Shown: positions 11,150-25,606 of the stretch, piece by piece
How the letters are laid out: every line of letters starts with the position of its first letter
Numbering within the stretch: the stretch's first letter is position 1
From: Erythrophleum ivorense
Taxonomy: Eukaryota > Streptophyta > Magnoliopsida > Fabales > Fabaceae
Direction: 5' to 3'
Assembly: GCA_026724425.1 (NCBI GenBank)
Contig: JAIUCV010000005.1
Coordinates: 37,545,784 to 37,609,783 of the forward strand
DNA: 64,000 nt
The notes under the pieces: generated by a model
Databases searched by the model: none
What the model was told of the DNA's origin: nothing
Seen by the model: the letters and a program-made list of their open reading frames with translations, nothing else
Translations under genes and position numbers: made by a program

Positions 11150-13321
11150 GTTTCTTGTTGTGCAAAAAGAATTGCAAAGAGAGCCATAGGAAACACCACA
11201 AAGGATTCTAAATGAATTATGAAAGATGTAAAACTCTAGGAAGGTAATTTGAATGATTTAAAGTCAAACTTAAATTAGAAAAGAGTCAAGAATATCCCAT
11301 ATCCTCCAAATTCTCCATAGAAATGATAAGAGCTCAATGTATGGTAAAGGTATGCATGTCTCAGGCCCTGAAGGGGAAGAAGCACCTAAGGAAGTGTCTC
11401 ATAGACTTTAAGATTATAGATAGTCTAGATATAAGCCATAAACACTAATAGAACTATTGGAATGAATTTAAAAGTCCTATTTTAATAAGTGAAAATTTAG
11501 GGTTTATAAAGGGCATAATAAATCAACTTGATGCTAGACATGTTTAAGCTTGCATATGATAACCCTAATGAGTTCTATCAGAGTCATGGCTCGTACAAAG
11601 TAAAATTTTGAAGCCTAGGAGTTGAATTATGGGAGTCACCACTTAAGGGACTTAAAGTAACTTAAATTTACCTTATAAGTTCTAGTAAGCTTATGTAGTA
11701 ATGAAATGAGTTAGAATAAGTACTAATGAGTTGTCTTTACCTAAATTTATGTATTTAAGCCAAGTTAGTGCCATTCCATGTTTATGTGTGTATGAACTCA
11801 AGAAGGACCAAGGCAAAAGAGGAATGGAACAAGTAGATTAGTGGTGCATCAAGGGTCCTAGCTTCTAAAGGTAGAATACTCTTCCTTTCTTATATACATT
11901 TGGATGCATTTGAGTTGAGTTGAGATGCTTTTATGTATTGGTTCCTTGATGATTGCATGCATTATGTCTTATATTAGCTCTTTAGCATGGATTTGCATTT
12001 ATATATAAGTTAAGTTTTAGCTCCTAGTATAAGGTTGTGGGGAATTGAATATAGTAGTTCTTCCCTAATCTAGAGATGAGTCAAACTAGTATGTTTTCAA
12101 ACTATGGCTAGATAAGTACAAGAGTTTCATGCCATTTTCATGTTTGAGTTTCTTTTATGCATAACACCTACATACTTGCATTTCCTCATGCTTATTCATT
12201 GTGTGCATTGATTTAGAATGAGTTTGACTATTGAGATTCTCCCAATAATCTCACTCCCTTTATCTTCCATTAACCATGACACGTACCATTAGAAAAAAGA
12301 AGGAAACAAAAAAGACTTAGTGATTAAAGAAAGCATATTAGCAAGCTTTTGAAGTATATATGTACTTGATGTATGTTATGAGACAAATTATTAGTAAACA
12401 TGATGTATATAATGATGAATTGTAATAGAAAGACATGTAAAAGTATAAGACCATGGGAGAGGGTCAACTTAATGTATATATGCATATTTAAAACATGATT
12501 TGCTTAGTGATGCATCTGGAGCACTATATGTAAAGTTATATGTGAGATAGTGATTTTTAGAAGCTAATCATATTTCATATATTGACCCCTATGAAAATGA
12601 AGTATAAATGGAATGATTTATATTTAAGGCAAGAGATTGCATATTAAAGCCCATTTGGATTATTTTGAAACCAAAATTTAGTCTAAATGAGCCATAAATT
12701 GCAAACTTGTTTTGACAGTCTTAATTACTTAGTTTAGGGCTAAAATGCGGTGGACATTTAGAGGACTTATAGAGCTTTTTAATAAGTGAAAGGTTGCATT
12801 TTTTTTAGCTCTATAGAATATTTATTGAATTTTCAAAGTTGGTCCTAAAAGGCTATTATATATCAGTTACTATTCATACTATCTAAACTTGATTTTCATA
12901 TTTTTTGAAGGGTTAAATGAATTTATTTTAATTAGAAATTTTCATAACAACAAGTTCAAGCCATAAACTTTTTGTAGACACCTAATTTTTGAAGTTGTAT
13001 GGCCATCCGTAGACACCTTTCCGAGTTATATAATCAAAGTTATGAATTTTTTAAATTAGAACTTTATTATATTGAAAGGGGTCAAAATACGCTATATAGC
13101 TCTCTTATGTAAATGGGGTTCATCTTATGATCAAATGAATCAAAAAAAATATGTATATAGAGGTTATGAATTAAAAAGAAAAGAATTTCTATTTTTGGCC
13201 CCATTAGTTCATTTGGGGTAGTGAATGGCTAAAAACCGTTGCTGTAAGTTTTGCAACTGTTGTATTTTGTTGCATTTGACAAAACTAATATGAGAATGGC
13301 TAAGTAGAGCTAGTTATGACA
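11150..13321 (+). repeat. Family-2 LTR-like unit, left end unclear
   Basis: It aligns in inverted orientation with 13.9-16.2 kb (for example the GTCACCACTTAA block at 11635 against 15671) and in direct orientation with 43997-46423 (GGAATTGAATATAGTAG at 12040 against 44985). It carries the conserved stem-loop at 12231-12254. It probably ends at TTATGACA (13321), like the TTGTGACA end of the 43997 unit. No start or target duplication was found, so it may be truncated. Confidence 0.55.
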
Positions 13322-13755
13322 TTATACATGTGATCTTTGTACTCTTATGGAACATACATCCAATCTGGGTAAGAAAGCAAAAAAGTTTTAAAGTCAACCC
13401 CAACCATACCTAGGAGAAAAAATCCAACAATCCACTACCATCTTTAATCGGTTAAAAGAAATTGGTCCATAATACTATGACCCTTTATCCTTGTGTGTCA
13501 CCTTTCCTTTCTCATCTATTGAATTAAAGGTAGTACACAAATGAGAAATACGCAAATTAGTACTAAGATACTTGTTAATTTACTTATCAATAACATCAAC
13601 TAATCATTTTAATTTCCATGATTGCCATATGAGCTATACAGGCTGCTCAGGCTACTCCTAGTCATCGTTTGTGTATCAGTTATTAACATCCACATTTGGC
13701 TAGACACTTGGTATATCCAGAGCATCCAGAATGGGCAACATGGATAATCCAAGTA
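13322..13755. other. Spacer between two inverted family-2 units, possibly old CACTA sequence
   Basis: No motif recognised. Because the LTR at 13761-18580 appears to have inserted into the CACTA element, the bases left of it may belong to that element's 3' part, but I could not identify any transposase motif here. Confidence 0.35.
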
Positions 13756-13760
13756 ACTTG

Positions 13761-16700
13761 TGTAATAATCTATGCTATATGCACATTTCTATACATTTTA
13801 CTTCCAATAGCAATTAAAACAATCTGCAGCAAAACTTTTATCAATAGTTTCATATGGTTTTATGCCTTAAATAAGCATGTAGGGGCCCATAATGGATTTT
13901 CTTGTTATTTTAATTCATAAAATCTATAGACATATTTGTTTCAATACATATAATCATTTTCCAAGACCCAAGAACATAAAGGAGACATATATTTCATGTT
14001 GATATCTTTGGACATAATAAAGGCCAAATTTCAAAAATTCATAACATTTATTATAAAACTTTGAATTACTCTAATTAGGTGTTTACAAAAAGCTTATGAT
14101 ATGAACATTATGCTGTAAGAATTTTAAGCGAAAATAAATACTTTGGCCTCTCAGAAGTCATGAAAACCAAGACTACATCAAAAGTGAATAGTAACTGCAT
14201 AATTTTAGTTTCTAGAGCCAATTTTAAAAATTCATAAAATATTCTATAGAGGTCAAAAAAATGTCACATTTATCTTGTTAAAAAGCTTTATAAATTCTCT
14301 AGATGCTCATCAAATTTCAACCCCAAACTAAATCATTTGGATTGTCAAGGATAGAAGCGCAATTTAGGATTCATTTAGACCAAACTTTGGTTCCAAAATG
14401 GTTTATTTGGCCTCTAAATTACAATCTCTTATTTTGAGCAAGTTTTAATCCATTCATACTTCATTTCCATAAAATCCATTGCATGAAATATGGCTAGCAT
14501 AAAAAATTCACTACCCTACTTGCTTACTTTCACATGGAACCCTTAGTACTTATAATGGCAAAATAGGTTCTATTCTTTTATAAGAACATCTAATTAGGCT
14601 ACATTCAAGCTCACAACATTATACACAAAGTACCATCTCATATCATCATAAAATATATCATATTTGCTATTTCTTCAACTTCCATAACATACAACAACTA
14701 TCATATGTACATAAATTCTCATAATAAGGTCTAGTTACAAGCTTGGCACCAATATCATATTCATACATATTCTCAAGCTTATTCAAGATTTTCCAATACA
14801 TAACCTCACAGTATATACATGGTTCATCACTGATTATAACATGATTTACTACTCTTATGTCATAGATGCTTCAAGTTACCTAATTACATCAAAATGCTCT
14901 TATTACATCATTCTTAGGCCTTAATGCTTCTTGGGTTCTTAGTCTTAATAGATGTACTTGTCATGGTTAAGGAAGGATAACGAAGGCTATTTGCCTATCC
15001 ATATCAATAGAACCTATTATGCTATTGAGATGTACTTAATAGAGATGTACCTGTCTTAATAGATGTACTCAGTAGCAATTCGCAATCCATATCAATGCAT
15101 ACAATAAATGCAAATGAGGAAATGCATACATGGAGGCTATATGCCTCAAGTAACTCAAACATGAGAATTTACATGAAACTTTAAGTCTTATCTAGCCATG
15201 GCATAAAAACATACTTGCTAGGCTCAACTAAGCTCAACTTTACACTAAGAAAGAGTTACTGTACTAAATTCCATGCCATAATGAGCTAGGAGCCAATCAT
15301 AACATCATATATGCATAAAACTCATGATAAAAGCCAACTGAAGTCATAACTTAAAAAATCATCAAACAATAAAGCATACATGCATCTCAACTTATACAAA
15401 CATTTAGGTATATGTAAGATAGGAAGAAATAGTTACCTTCTGAAACTAGAAGCCTTAAGTTACCACTAAGTTTCATAATCTTTCTCTTTCTTTGGTCCTT
15501 GACCCTATCCTTTCGGGTTCACATCTCCATTAAGTAGACTTGCATTAACTTGGCCTAAATGCATAAATCTATATGTAAGGCAACTCATTAGAACTTGTTC
15601 TAACTCACTCTTTACTACATAGATTGATTAGAGCTCATTAAGGAATTTTAGGTTATTTTAAGCCCCCTTTAAGTGGTGACTTCCATAATTCAACATCTAG
15701 AGTTTAAAATCTCACTTGATATGAGCTATATGACTATAATAAAACTCATTATGGCCATCACATGCAAGCTAAAACAAGCTAAATTCTAAGTTGCTTCATT
15801 AGGCCATTTATGAATCCTAAAATTTCACCTTTCAAAATAAGGCTTCTAAATTCAATCCAATGGTTTTCTTAATATTTATTCAACACATTTAGGCCTTTTA
15901 AAACCTTAGAACTCATAAAACAACTTCCTAGATACTTGTTTTCTTCCTAGGCTGAGACCATGCCCATATTAGAGCTTAATGGAGCTTTGTCACTTTTCTT
16001 AAGGGATTTGATACATATAGAATATCTTTGGCTCTCTTCTAGTTCAAGTTTGGTCTTAAGTGGCTTAATACATCTTTTGAGGTTCCATAACTTCCAAGGT
16101 GCAACAAAATTCCTAGGTGTCATAACTTGAGTTCTATGGCTTCTTAGGTGATTTTTTTTTACATAACCACTCTCCACCCTTCAAAACCCTTGTTTCTCTC
16201 AAGTTTCATCAAATTCAAGCTTCCTCTATGCTCTCTCTCTAGGGCAATCATGATAGGCCTTGGAACTTAAAGAAAAACAAGTTTTTCTAGCTTGATATAT
16301 ACCTTATTCGAAAGCTTTCTTCTTGTAGTTTCTTATGGTACAATTGGCTTCCTCAAATCTCCTTCTTTTCTCATGATGTCAGCCATAAGTTTCATCATTT
16401 CAAGAAGCCAAAATCACCATTAGAAAGAGCATGAAGAGAAGATCAAGGTTGCTAACTACTATAGCATGAAATTTTGCATGTTTGCTTACCTATCTAGCTC
16501 TCTTTCCCCTTCTCTCTCCTCCTTCTCCTTAACGCCATGGCTGGTCTAGTTTAAGAAAAAAAATAGGTTGGTCAAATGAAGGAAAAGGTGGTGTGGTCAT
16601 CTTAAAAAAGAAGAACGGGATATTTTAAACAATTTTAAAAATTCTCTTTATGTCCTCGAACTTTGACTCTTTCATTTGATCTTGTTTTAAATCTTTTTCA

Positions 16701-18580
16701 AAAGTTGTTAAATCCATACGAAGATTTATGCTCTTTCTTTATTAAAAATATTTACTTTGAAATGTTTTATGTCATACCATCTTCATATGTACATATATTT
16801 AATCTCATCTTTCATTAACAACAACAATTCCCTTATATCAATACTTTTAACAACAGAATTTGCTATTATTAAAACATCAATTTCTCAAATTTTGCATAGA
16901 TAATTATCCTTGTTATGGAAATTCTCAAATTTAGGCCATAGAAGATTACTAAGCTCAAAACATCTTAAAAATTATTCCAACCTCAAAGGTTATGTCATAT
17001 GCTACAAATGGCACACTTTGCACATTTGCACATACATAATGTCAATTTCAAAAATTTATATCTTAAACTAGAAAATTTGGTTTCACCCAAATTAGGTCTC
17101 TCTATAAAGCTTAGAATGTAAACTACATGTTGCAAAATTTTCAAGTGAAATTAAGTTCATTTGGCCTACAAGATTTAATGGAATAATACCAGCTATCAAA
17201 ATGGAATTCATATAACAGACCCTAAACTTCAAAAATGCATATTTTGGGCCACACAATTTTGATTTATGTAAACTTAGTGCCTACAGAAAGCTTATAATTC
17301 CAACTATAACCTTGTAAAATTTCATGATCATTAGAGTCCATGTGGCCCCTCAAAGCTATGAAAAACCAAATCTAAATCATATGAATAGTGCATAAATTTT
17401 TCTACAATTTTCTTACACCTTACCATACATCACTTGAAAAGGCTTTGAATGAAGGTTAATATGGTAGGTTTAGTGTCCTTGAAAGAGCCTTTTTCTCCAT
17501 GGTTTCAGCCAAGAAAACCCTTCTTTTAGGAAGTTAAAACTATGAAGAAAAAGAGGAGAAAGAATAGAAACTTACATAAGCATCATAGGGAAATTCTATA
17601 TTTTTACTTACCTTAGGTTGGTTCAATTTCCTTTGGCTTTTAGTGCTTCCTTGGATGCCTTTTGGGTCTGGTTTGGAGCTACTAAAAGTCGGCCCAAGTG
17701 AGGAGAAGATGATGGGGGTAGCCTTTTATAAGGAGGAGCTAGGGTTTCTTATGTGTTTAATTTCCAATTTTACCCCTATTCTTTAATTCTATGGTTTGAG
17801 CTCATTCTAAATCTTTTTCAAAAACTATCTTTTCTATCATGAAATCTAGGTCCTCTAGTTTATTAAAAACCCTTAACCTCAAATTTATAGGATTCAAAAT
17901 AACCCCAAATGAACTGATTAAAGTTTAGGTCAACTGATGACTTAAATAATAAACTGAAAGGGTTTTGACCATTCTAATGGTTCTCGTGATTTTTCAAGCC
18001 TCTTAAAATCCTAGTGAGCTTAATTTTATCATTAAAACTCCCTCTTTTAAGTTTTTAAAAAAGCTTTCCAAAATTATGATTTTACCACTACATTTATCCT
18101 TTAATTCGTTCAGTTGTTTTGGCTCTGATTCTAAGTCATCCATGGTTTCAAATCCTTAATTTTAGATACCATAATTATGGTTCTTCTCTTAAGTATCTTT
18201 TCAATTATTAAACATGGAATATTACATTTGATATTTAAAATAATTTGAAAAAGTCCAGTTAAAGTTTTAGTCAACCGATACTTTAAACCATACACCATTA
18301 GAATTTTAACCATCCTAATAGTCCTTATGGTTTTCAAAGTCTCTGAAAACCCTAATGAGCTTAATTTTGGCATATAAAACTCTTTTCCTTAAGTTTCAAA
18401 AATTTTGCCTTAAATTACAATTTTGCCATTGATACGTTAGTTTACTTTATTTAGCTACTTTCACTCTGTTTCACTATTTTTGGTCTTTCCTTTCATCTTA
18501 TCTAAACTTCTAGTCTTTTATTATCATGGTTATCAACCTTTATTATGATGTCTGAGTGTTTGGAAAACATCGGTATGGCA
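13761..18580 (-). repeat. Family-2 solo LTR (about 4.8 kb), minus orientation
   Basis: On the minus strand it begins TGCCATACCGATG at 18580, aligned to TGTCATACCTAGTG, the start of the 43997 unit, and runs to ...GATTATTACA at 13761. Flanks ACTTG (13756-13760) and ACTTA (18581-18585) fit a 5-bp target duplication with one mismatch. Internal blocks near 17.8 and 18.2 kb repeat each other, as in the 19375 unit. No internal retrotransposon genes were found. Confidence 0.6.
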
Positions 18581-18799
18581 ACTTAGATGTCTACCATCAC
18601 TGACCAGTAACTTAAAAGAGGACTGTTGGTGTTAGGCATATTATTTCTGCCTATGTTGACTAGTTTAGACTTATTAAAGAATCTCTTCATCTTTAGGATT
18701 CTTGTTAATTAAGATAAAATAACATACAAGCATATATATATATATTTAATAAAAATATAGGAAAGGAAAAACTAAAAGAATATTTGACCTAAATAAGTG

Positions 18800-19374
18800 T
18801 AAATGTACTTCCAAGTCTAAGAATAACATTTCTCAATATGCATCACATCAACATTGTGGCATATTTAATAGTTTGCTCAATAAGGAAGTTTAAGAAAATA
18901 TACTCTTCTTATGCCATTGTAGAGTGTCACCGTCTACACTATCAACTCCCCTAGGTCTTCTTTCTTGGCCTTTAACTTCCACATCTTTTCCAAATACAAC
19001 GTCAACATTCTTGAGTAATTTTTAGAACTTTGAGCCGGTAATTCTTGTTAAGAGATTTCTCTTCTCTTCCTTTCTATCAAATTGACCTTGGGCAGATCTA
19101 AATTTGTGTTTTAAGTTCAAAAAATGATGATGGCCCATAGAACACCACTTTCAACTATGATAAAGTTGTGAAGGAGTTGAATAACAGTTGCAAGATAAAC
19201 AATCTAATCCAATATACACAATTTACCCATATAATGTTTTGAGTTCTAGAAAATCACTGATAGTCCACATCACAGTTGCATGCATATTAAAAACTTCATC
19301 AATGTAAGAATCATAGATTTTAACTCCCACACTCTACAAATCTATTAGCTTTTTTATTAGCAGTTATAGATAAA
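18800..19374 (-). pseudogene. CACTA tnp2 transposase, C-terminal-side fragment
   Basis: Minus-strand translation from the edge gives LLIKKLIDL, then SVGVKIYDSYIDEVFNMHAT and VMWTISDF, then a MGHHHFL block, RITGSK, WHKKSIF and VDVMHIEK. These correspond in order to the QPLIEELKELW, GVxTYD, LLWTISDFPAY, GHRRFL, WKKKSIFFxLPYW and HNLDVMHIEKN blocks of plant tnp2 (Transposase_21). Several stops. It directly continues the fragment ending at 38145. Confidence 0.85.
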
Positions 19375-19666
19375 TGTAATATCTGGTTCTTTTGAAAATG
19401 ATTCAAAATCCACAAGATAATGAGAGAGGACCCTAAAGTAGGATGAATTGAGGATAAGTAAAAGTCAAACATTAATTAAAGTATCCAAAGATGAGGTCAT
19501 AAAGTTTGGGATGTCCCGAAATTAAAGTAAGAATGTCTAAATGGAGAAATCAATGTATCAATGGCAACATTTTAATTTCATATAACTTTTTAAAAACTTA
19601 AAGAAGAGAGTCTTAAACGATAAAATTAAATTTTCTAGGATTCTTAGAGGCCTTAAAAATCATAGG

Positions 19667-21260
19667 AACCCTTAGAATGCCCAAAACCCTTTCGATGTAT
19701 GATTTAGGTTATCAATTGATCTGAACTTTGACCAACTGATTCAAGATGATTTGAAACCCCATAAAATTGAAAGTTAGTACTTTTAATAAACTAAAGGACC
19801 TAATTTTCATATGGAAAAGACAATTTTTAAAAAGAATTTAATATGAGCCTGAACAAAGTGGTTGAAGTTGTCGGACATAATTAATATTTTTACAATTGTT
19901 ATAAAACACCCATTTTTCCCTCATATAAGGCTAGCCACGTCCACCCATCTTCATAATTGACCTATAATAGCTCTAAAGCAGATCAAGAAGGGTTCATAAT
20001 GGAAGGGAAAAAAGAGGAAGAAGAATGAGCAATCTAGGTAAGGAATCATGCTCTTTTTCATGGTTTTGCCTTCATCAACATTGTTCTCCACTCTATACTT
20101 TCTTTCTTGGTAGTTTTAGCTTTTCAAAAGGAGGGTTTTTGTGGCTGAACTTTTGGAAGAAAATAAAGTATAACATCAAACTCCTTGCTTAATAGGCTTT
20201 AAAACAAGGTGTGAATCATGGTAGTAAAATGGCTTCTTCCTATCTTCTCCTTCCTTTCCATGTTCGGCCAGCTCTAGCACCATAAGAGGGGAATATGTTT
20301 TGAATGAAAACAAGGCAGAACTAGGGGTTTAGAAGTGGGGAGAACAATATGAAATCAATGGAATTCATTAAAAGCTTACGGAATACTTGAATAAGTTGAA
20401 ATGTTTGTATGCATTGTTGCTTAATGCATTCATGAAATATGATTTGTTACATTTTCTAAAATGAGTTATATGTACATGAGAAGCAATGTGATGGCTCCTA
20501 ATTCCCTAAGGTATGGAATTGAGCATAGTAGCTCTTCTTTAGCCCAGGTTAAGATTAGTTGAGTCTAGCTAGTTTATGATGATATCATGACTTAAGGATG
20601 AATTATTTGTCATGCTATATAATACATTTGAGTTACATAAAGCAAATGCATAACATTCTTACACTACATGCAATGCATTTACACATGGTGTTCATGTATG
20701 CATTAATTGGATAAGATTGGCCATTGAGATTCTTCCTGAAATCTCATTCCAATGCTCCCACTAACCATTTCAGGGTTACTAAGTCAAAGTAAGGACGTTG
20801 AAAGGACTTAAATGTTATAAATGATGTATTAAGAATGTTACATGTATTAAGTTTTGATGGATGTACTAATATGACATACTTTGTATCATAGATGGCTTTA
20901 TGATGTAAAATGACGTAAATAACCCATGTTTTATGATGTAATAGCATCACATATGCACATTGTGGTGTAATATGGGCATTAGTGTAGCAATGTGCATATG
21001 TGATGCTATTATGTATGTATGCATACTTGGATGCAAGGGGTCATAATTTAATCCAAGCCTTTTTGCACATAATGAAATGGATGGAAATGATGTTTAGAAT
21101 TATTGAAATTTGCTTAAAGTGAAAGAATTCCATTTGGACACTAATTGGTCCATTTTGAACCTAAAAATGGTCTTAAAAAGAACCTAAATTACACTTATGT
21201 CAAAAGTGACCCAAATAACTTATTTTGGTTCTAAGAGTTGGCATGCAATTAGATCTTTAA
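19667..21260 (+). repeat. Tandem duplication, unit 1
   Basis: Repeats, at clearly less than full identity, the sequence that starts near 21265 and continues through 22246, 29759-30166 and 33588-33800. Anchors include GGCTAGCCACGTCCACCCATCT (19930 and 21527), the CCCAGGTT block (20540 and 22155) and the GGGGTCATAATTT block (21037 and 33588). Unit 1 has no insertion and therefore shows the empty sites of A and C. Confidence 0.8.
19899..19906 (+). promoter_or_regulatory. TATA-like box of family-2 LTR, copy 1
   Basis: TTATAAAA followed by CACCC and the CATATAAGG block, conserved at 21496 and (weaker) at 44486 in related units, so it is the likely LTR promoter. It is inferred from position and conservation only. 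Confidence 0.45.
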
Positions 21261-21495
21261 TAACTCTTAGAATAGCTAAAACCTCTTTCAATGTAAGATT
21301 TAAGCTATCAGTTGACCTAAATATTGACTAGTCGATTTGGGATGATTTCGAACCATATAAAATTGAAATAAATGCTTTTAATAAACTAGAGGACCCAAAT
21401 TTTTATATAGAAAAGATGGTTTTCAAAAAATGATTTAATACGAGTCCAAACGAAGTAGTTGAAGTTGCGGGACATAATTAGTATTTTTGCAATTG

Positions 21496-21503
21496 TTATA
21501 AAA
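21496..21503 (+). promoter_or_regulatory. TATA-like box of family-2 LTR, copy 2
   Basis: Second TTATAAAACACC in the same context as 19899, produced by the tandem duplication. Confidence 0.45.
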
Positions 21504-24500
21504 CACCCCTTTTCACCTCATATAAGGCTAGCCACGTCCACCCATCTCCACAACTAACCTAGAACAGCTCTGAAATAGATCAAGAAGGGCGCACAAGGGA
21601 AGGGAAAAAAAAGGAAGAAGAAGGAGCAATTTGAGTAAGGAATCATGCTCTTTTTCATGGTTTTGCCTCACCAATTTTATTCTCCACTCTATGCCCTCTT
21701 TCTTGATAGTTTTAGTTTCTTAAAAGGAGGGTTTTTATGGCTAAACTTTTGAAAGAAGGAAAGGATTTGAGACAACCAAGTATAACATCAAATTCGTCTC
21801 TTGATAAGCTTTGGAACAATGTGTAAATCATGGTAGGAAAATGGCTTCTTCTTGTGTTCTCCTCCTTTCCATGTTTGGCCAGCTCTAGCACGATAAGAAA
21901 GGAATATGTTTTAAATAAAAACAAGGTAGAACTAAGGGTTTGGAAGTGAGGAGAACAAAACAGAATAATGGAATTCATTAAAAGCTTATGGAATGCTCAA
22001 ATGAGTTGAAACACTTGTGTGTGTTGTTGCTTGATACATTCATGAAATATGATTTTCTATGTTTTCTAAAATGATGTATATGTACATAAGAAGGCAATGT
22101 GATGGCTCCTAGTTCCCTAAGAAATAGAATTGAGCACAGTAGCTCTTCCTTGGCCCAGGTTGAGATTAGTTCAGCCTAATTAGTTTATGATGATGCCATG
22201 GCTTAAGAATGAATGATTTTTTATGTTATATGATGCATATGAGTTATGTAACATCATAAATTCTAACTTATTTCATAATATTTATAAGCCTTACAATCAT
22301 CATTCCCATGAGAGTACATGAAAAGGGAATAGAAAATAACAGTTTTATTCGCGTTGCGTCATACTAAAATTTTCAATCGGTGTCACGTGGATCGTGTGAG
22401 CTCATACTATACATCTTCATAATTAATTACATCATTATAACTCATTTGCATCACAAAAACATGGAAACCGAAATGGAGCATGGAGAGTAGAAGCTCATTC
22501 TCGGCCAAAATTGGCCTCTTTTCTGGGCAAAATTTGAAAAATCATAACTAAATCTAGAAAAATTATAATCATGCACTCTTGGTCATTCTAGAAATATTAT
22601 GATGTCTAATTCATACTAAAAATATGTCCAGATCATAACATTCGTCACAGAGGACGTTTGACATCCAAAATGGTCCAAAGGTCTGACTGAATTCTGAAAT
22701 TGTCACAGAATTCTATAGAAAACTTTGAAAATATCCAATTAATTCCAAAAAAATCCAATTCATGAAAATGATACCAATATGGAAATCTATGGATGTTAAT
22801 TAGAGAGAAAAAATATCTCCAAATCAGTCCATCAAGCCCAAACATCGAAATTCAATGTAATAGTACTTCTGGTTGGGCAAAATTACTGATAATGGACAGA
22901 AACTCCAAAAATTCATATCTCCCTTTCTAGACCTCCAAATGAGGTGCTTCTGGTTGTCACGAGTTACTATGATTGTCTAGTTTCTCTGTATCAAATTTCA
23001 TAACAATTGGACATCATTTGGACCTCATGTGATAGAAAACAATTTCGGACCAATTCAATAGTCTAGCAAACCAAAACCATAAATTTTTTCAACTTTGAAA
23101 AATTATAAAATATTCTATAGACCTTCAAAAATTATGATCTTTAACTTCTCAAAAATATCTCAATGAGACTTAATTGTATGCCAAATTTCATATCGAGACT
23201 AACTTATTTGGCTAAAAAGTGATATAGGGTTCCATTATGGTCAAATTTAGTTCCATATGGGATATCAAATGTGCCAAATGGCTTTCCCTTGGTTGTGGCA
23301 CCTTTTGGAGCAAGTCTAAAAGCACATTTGAGACTTAAGTGAGCTATCCAAATGATTTCAAACCTCATGCATCTCATTTTGGCCATTCAACCCACACTTA
23401 CGCACATTTCATCATACTTTCACATTGCATAATTTGGCATCTCATGCTCAAAATGTAGGCTAGAAGGCATACATCATATTCATACATTTAAACATTATAT
23501 AATATCATATTTATACATATCTCATGGTTCATAGTACATTTACAACAGCATATACATCATGAACCATCATTATGATTCCAAAATGGACAAAACAAGGCAT
23601 AAGCTTGTCAATCTCCCTTCTTCATGGTTGTTGGCTCCTTTCACCATAATTACTTAGTCCACCTAGTATGTTAGATCATTGGAGAGGAGGGGATAGATTC
23701 AAAGAATCCTAATAGCTCATCTCTTATTTAATCATACATAATATGTGTAAAGTGTAACGCCCAGTACGTTGTATAATCATTGGGACGGGCCGGTTTGAAA
23801 AGCAAGTCCCCTAAGATGAGTGATTCAAGGCCAAATGAAATTTGAATAAAACTTTAAATAATAGAAAATGAGGATTTGAGCCTTGAGTTGCCCAAAAACT
23901 AGGGTCGAAGCGATTCAAAAAATTTGCCAAAAGACTAGTGGCATTTTTGTAAATAAGTGTAATTTTGGAAAAACACCTAGGAGGGCTTTTTAAATGGAAA
24001 TTTTGAGTTACCCAAGGTTCTCAGAGGCCCCAAAAACCATGGGAATCCCCGGGACCGATAAAGCCCCTCCAGTGTACTCTTTCCAACGTCGATTGACCCG
24101 AATTTTGATCGATTCGTTCGGGAAGGTTTTAGCTCTGATTTGAGTAATTTCAAAGGTATTTTATTAAATTAGAAACCTAAATTTTATGATGGAAAAGATG
24201 GTTCTAAAAAAGGAGCTAAAACAAAGCCGAAATGAAATTGCCATTACAGAAGGGCAAAATTAAAATTTATGGTTTTTTAAATGTTCTAAAGAGTTCCACA
24301 CTTTTCTCCCTTCTTCTCCTCTTTAATGAGCACGACCCATTCTGCCCAAAATACAAAAAAATCTTCAACTCTCTTAGGCACACCAAAGGGAGGAGAAAAA
24401 GAAGAAGAAAGCCAAGGAGAAACTAGGTAATTTCATGAAATTTCTTGCTCCATCTTTCTCCAATCTTGTTCTCCTCTCTTCCTCCTTTCTTTCCATGGAT

Positions 24501-25606
24501 TTTTTGAATGATTTAGTTCTGTTTTTGACCCAGACCTAAGGGGAGAATTTCGAATTTACTAAGGAGAAGAGAATGAAGGAGAAAGACACTTGAAAACTCA
24601 CTTGAACCCTAGATAATCGTTGCTTTTTGTTGCATCTTCGCTTCCCCTCCCTTTGTGTGTATTTTAGCCAAGAACAGAACTAAAGGAGGGGAGGATGTTC
24701 TGTCCAAATACAAGGAGGGAACAAGGGTTTTAGGCCATGGGGAGATGGAATATGGCAAGAAATTCCAAGAAAAACTAATAGAAAACAAGTTAGAAAAGTG
24801 TAGTATTTTCTAGAGTTTTGCAAAATCTGATTTTGTGTGAATGTTTCCTTGGCTATTTGAATATTTCCTTGTGCTCCTAAAACCTTTAGAAAGCCTCCCA
24901 AGTGGCTCTCCCATCAAAGAAAAATCACAAAGTCCATGAACCTCCATTATGGTGCATATTTCGGCTAAGCTAGGTTCATTAGGCTAGGGGATGTTTTGAT
25001 TTGTTCTAGCCTTGGTTTGGGACTTTATATGATGTTAGAAGATGGGAGAAACCATTGGAAAAAATTTAGAAGTCTTAGGTTGGGAGATGAGGCAATGGCT
25101 TCCATAATGTAACCTTATGAAGCAACATGGACCTAGGTTTGTGAAAGTGAGTGTGTGATGGCTTCAAAGACCTTAAATGAGGTCAAGAGGTCTAAATATG
25201 GCAAGAGAATGGAACCAAGAATGTTAATTATGGTAGTTGCTTCATTAGGTCCTTAATCGAACCATATTGTGACAAATAGAATAAAGTATAGTCTTAAGAG
25301 TGAGTTGGATGTCATAACTTATTCCAAGAGTATAATTAAGTGTTGGTTATTGTGAATAGGCAAAGGAAATCCAACCCCACCTCCTTGTGTTTGTGGAACC
25401 AAAAAGGAGAAGAAACAAACAAAGTAAAGCTTAAATTTGCACCAAGGTAGCTCTCCACCTTTTCTTGTTGCATTTTCTTGTTACTTATGATGTCATTATA
25501 TGCTTGTGTGTATGTTTATATGTTTGAAATATGTCACTTGATGCTATGTTACTATTTTGGTACCAATATGCTTTCTTGAATATCTTTGAATGGTAGAAAT
25601 GGCTCA

